Shown: positions 7,484 through 8,022 of the stretch, piece by piece
Position numbering within the stretch: position 1 is the first letter of the stretch
Layout of the letters: the number at the start of each line of letters is the position of its first letter
DNA from: Clostridiaceae bacterium
Lineage (GTDB): Bacteria > Bacillota > Clostridia > Saccharofermentanales > DTU023
Reading direction: 5' to 3'
Length of the DNA stretch: 8,022 nucleotides
NCBI GenBank assembly: GCA_012511735.1
Contig: JAAZFK010000166.1
Span: 1 to 8,022, forward strand
The notes under the pieces: generated by a model
Database searches by the model: none
What the model was told of the DNA's origin: nothing
What the model saw: the letters and a program-made list of their open reading frames with translations, nothing else
Made by a program: the position numbers and the translations under genes

Positions 7484-7530
7484 GATCAAGGTCATGGACC
7501 AGGTCGTAAGACAAAGCCATGACCTTGATC
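7484..7530 (-). repeat. Perfect 14-bp inverted repeat abutting tRNA-Pro
   Basis: The two arms, GATCAAGGTCATGG (7484-7497) and CCATGACCTTGATC (7517-7530), are exact reverse complements separated by 19 nt. In transcript sense the hairpin starts at the first base after the CCA of tRNA-Pro. It is followed by ATCCGTGG rather than a T tract, so it is not a standard intrinsic terminator. It could be a 3' processing signal, a weak terminator or attenuator ahead of the acyltransferase gene, or a protein-binding site. Confidence 0.85.
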
Positions 7531-7606
7531 TGGTCGAGGTGACAGGACTTGAACCTGCGGCTTCTTGCTCCCAAAGCAAGCGCGCTGCCAACTGCGCCAC
7601 ACCTCG
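7531..7606 (-). tRNA. tRNA-Pro(UGG)
   Basis: The 76-nt gene folds as a full cloverleaf. The acceptor arm CGAGGTG pairs with CACCTCG, followed by discriminator A and encoded CCA. The anticodon stem is CTTGC/GCAAG with loop TTTGGGA, giving anticodon UGG (complement at 7571-7573). The T arm GCAGG-TTCAAGT-CCTGT has one G-U pair. It reads CCA and, by wobble, other proline codons. It is transcribed away from the other three tRNAs and towards the protein operon, from its own promoter at 7615-7643. Confidence 0.97.
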
Positions 7607-7614
7607 CGGTAACC

Positions 7615-7643
7615 ATCATAATGGGATTGATCCGGATCGTCAA
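7615..7643 (-). promoter_or_regulatory. Sigma-70/sigma-A-type promoter of tRNA-Pro
   Basis: On the minus strand a -35 TTGACG (7643-7638) and a -10 TATGAT (7620-7615) are separated by exactly 17 nt, each with one mismatch to consensus. Only 8 nt lie between the -10 and the first base of tRNA-Pro, so the expected transcription start is within 1-2 nt of the mature 5' end. The spacer contains the palindrome GATCCGGATC (7629-7638). Confidence 0.8.
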
Positions 7644-7651
7644 CTACGCCC

Positions 7652-7681
7652 TTGACAACAGCGGGCGTGATTACCTATAAT
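7652..7681 (+). promoter_or_regulatory. Full-consensus promoter of the tRNA-Ile2/Tyr(/Leu) transcript
   Basis: A -35 TTGACA (7652-7657) and a -10 TATAAT (7676-7681), both perfect consensus, are separated by 18 nt. The expected start is around 7688-7690, leaving a leader of about 17-19 nt for RNase P to remove. The GC-rich stretch CACGGGGCGCCG after the -10 resembles the discriminators of stable-RNA promoters that respond to growth rate or ppGpp; that control is an inference. The -35 box stands 8 bp from the -35 of the divergent tRNA-Pro promoter. Confidence 0.9.
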
Positions 7682-7685
7682 CACG
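7666..7685. repeat. Perfect 8+8 palindrome over the tRNA promoter -10 box
   Basis: CGTGATTA (7666-7673), a CCTA spacer, and TAATCACG (7678-7685) form an exact inverted repeat whose right arm includes most of the TATAAT box. The size and place fit an operator for a dimeric DNA-binding protein that would block polymerase. The -10 consensus itself supplies the TAAT core, so part of the symmetry comes at no cost. Confidence 0.6.
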
Positions 7686-7706
7686 GGGCGCCGTTCAGGG
7701 CAAGAA

Positions 7707-7783
7707 GGGCCATTAGCTCAGTTGGTTAGAGCAACCGGCTCATAACCGGTCGGTCCGGGGTTCAAGTCCCTGATGGCCCACCA
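7707..7783 (+). tRNA. tRNA with CAU anticodon, probably tRNA-Ile2 (lysidine type)
   Basis: The 77-nt cloverleaf has acceptor GGGCCAT/ATGGCCC, anticodon stem ACCGG/CCGGT with loop CTCATAA (anticodon CAU at 7741-7743), T arm CGGGG-TTCAAGT-CCCTG, discriminator A and encoded CCA. CAU may mean initiator Met, elongator Met or Ile2. The initiator is unlikely because the anticodon stem lacks its three G-C pairs and position 1 pairs normally. The acceptor carries C4-G69 and C5-G68, which the lysidine synthetase TilS recognises in E. coli tRNA-Ile2, and the whole sequence resembles Bacillota Ile2 more than elongator Met. I therefore favour the AUA-reading Ile2, with elongator Met as the alternative. 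It is first in the rightward tRNA transcript. Confidence 0.9.
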
Positions 7784-7797
7784 GCATGACAGACAAC

Positions 7798-7882
7798 GGG
7801 GGAGTTCCCGAGCGGCCAAAGGGGGCAGACTGTAAATCTGTTGTCAACGACTTCGGTGGTTCAAATCCACTCTCCCCCACCA
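7798..7882 (+). tRNA. tRNA-Tyr(GUA)
   Basis: The 85-nt gene is a class II tRNA with a long variable arm. The acceptor GGGGGAG pairs with CTCCCCC and is followed by A and CCA. The anticodon stem GCAGA/TCTGT encloses CTGTAAA, giving GUA at 7832-7834. The T arm GGTGG-TTCAAAT-CCACT has one G-U pair. It reads UAU and UAC. A36-A37-A38 is the recognition core for the isopentenyl transferase MiaA, so A37 is a predicted ms2i6A site modified by MiaA and then MiaB. It starts 14 nt after tRNA-Ile2 and very likely shares its promoter. Confidence 0.97.
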
Positions 7883-7890
7883 CTGTCAGG

Positions 7891-7924
7891 CAGATCGCCC
7901 CCTTCCAGGGGGCTGATCTGTTTT
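7891..7924 (+). terminator. Intrinsic terminator-like hairpin between tRNA-Tyr and tRNA-Leu
   Basis: CAGATCGCCCCC pairs with GGGGGC-T-GATCTG around a short TTCCA loop. This gives a 12-bp, very GC-rich stem with one bulged T (7891-7920), followed by TTTT (7921-7924) and then ACAAAAG. The orientation fits termination of the rightward transcript just after tRNA-Tyr. The T tract is short, so read-through into tRNA-Leu, which starts 12 nt after it, is possible. Confidence 0.75.
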
Positions 7925-7935
7925 ACAAAAGAAAT

Positions 7936-8022
7936 GCCGGTGTGATGGAATAGGCAGACGTGTCGCACTCAAAATGCGATGGAGGCAACTCCGTGCCGGT
8001 TCGAGTCCGGCCACCGGCACCA
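7936..8022 (+). tRNA. tRNA-Leu(CAA)
   Basis: The 87-nt class II tRNA has acceptor GCCGGTG/CACCGGC, anticodon stem TCGCA/TGCGA with loop CTCAAAA (anticodon CAA at 7970-7972), variable arm GGAG-GCAA-CTCC, T arm GCCGG-TTCGAGT-CCGGC, discriminator A (as leucyl-tRNA synthetase requires) and CCA ending on the last base of the window. It reads UUG. A36-A37-A38 marks it as a probable MiaA/MiaB substrate. I see no clear promoter between the preceding hairpin and the gene. Whatever lies downstream is outside the window. Confidence 0.97.

Noticed and set aside
7934..7943. ATGCCGGTGT at the start of tRNA-Leu also occurs on the minus strand at window positions 10-1
   Set aside because: A 10-base match without extension is likely chance, and one copy is fixed by the tRNA acceptor stem; there is no sign of an integrated element between them.
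7891..8022. tRNA-Leu 3' end as the attachment site of a mobile element
   Set aside because: The window stops exactly at CCA, and no integrase or repeated tRNA fragment is visible inside it.

Overview
This is a GC-rich stretch (mid-50s percent by eye) of a bacterial chromosome, probably from a Clostridia-like member of the Bacillota. The evidence is the compact gene order miaB-mutS-mutL, a MutL with an endonuclease motif (so a mismatch repair system that does not use MutH), strong AGGAGG-type ribosome binding sites, and 3' CCA encoded in all four tRNA genes. The assignment to Bacillota is an inference; nothing here fixes genus or family.

Layout. Positions 11-7421 are a block of five protein genes, all on the minus strand. 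Read in the direction of transcription they are: a left-handed beta-helix acyltransferase related to the C-terminal half of GlmU (7421-6738), a small two-helix membrane protein of unknown function (6695-6018), miaB (6007-4538), mutS (4510-1856) and mutL (1852-11). Gaps from miaB onward are 27 nt and 3 nt, so coupled expression is likely. At the very edge an ATG directly follows the mutL stop codon; a miaA start would fit there, but only three codons are visible. No stretch above 300 bases lacks a gene.

The right end is a divergent tRNA locus. tRNA-Pro(UGG) reads leftwards into the protein block. tRNA-Ile2(CAU), tRNA-Tyr(GUA) and tRNA-Leu(CAA) read rightwards. Two good sigma-70/sigma-A-type promoters stand back to back between the two transcripts. 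The rightward one has perfect consensus hexamers and a perfect 8+8 palindrome over its -10 box. A terminator-like hairpin separates tRNA-Tyr from tRNA-Leu, and a perfect 14-bp inverted repeat directly follows the CCA of tRNA-Pro.

How the genes fit together: MutS recognises mismatches and recruits MutL, which nicks the new strand. MiaB performs the second step of ms2i6A37 synthesis on tRNAs that read UNN codons, and two of the neighbouring tRNAs (Tyr and Leu-CAA) have the A36-A37-A38 sequence expected of its substrates. The window is mostly well-known housekeeping content. I found no mobile element, CRISPR array or defence system. The points most worth a second look are regulatory: the hairpin inside mutL, the hairpin after tRNA-Pro, the palindrome over the tRNA promoter, the hairpin in front of tRNA-Leu, and the undescribed membrane protein.
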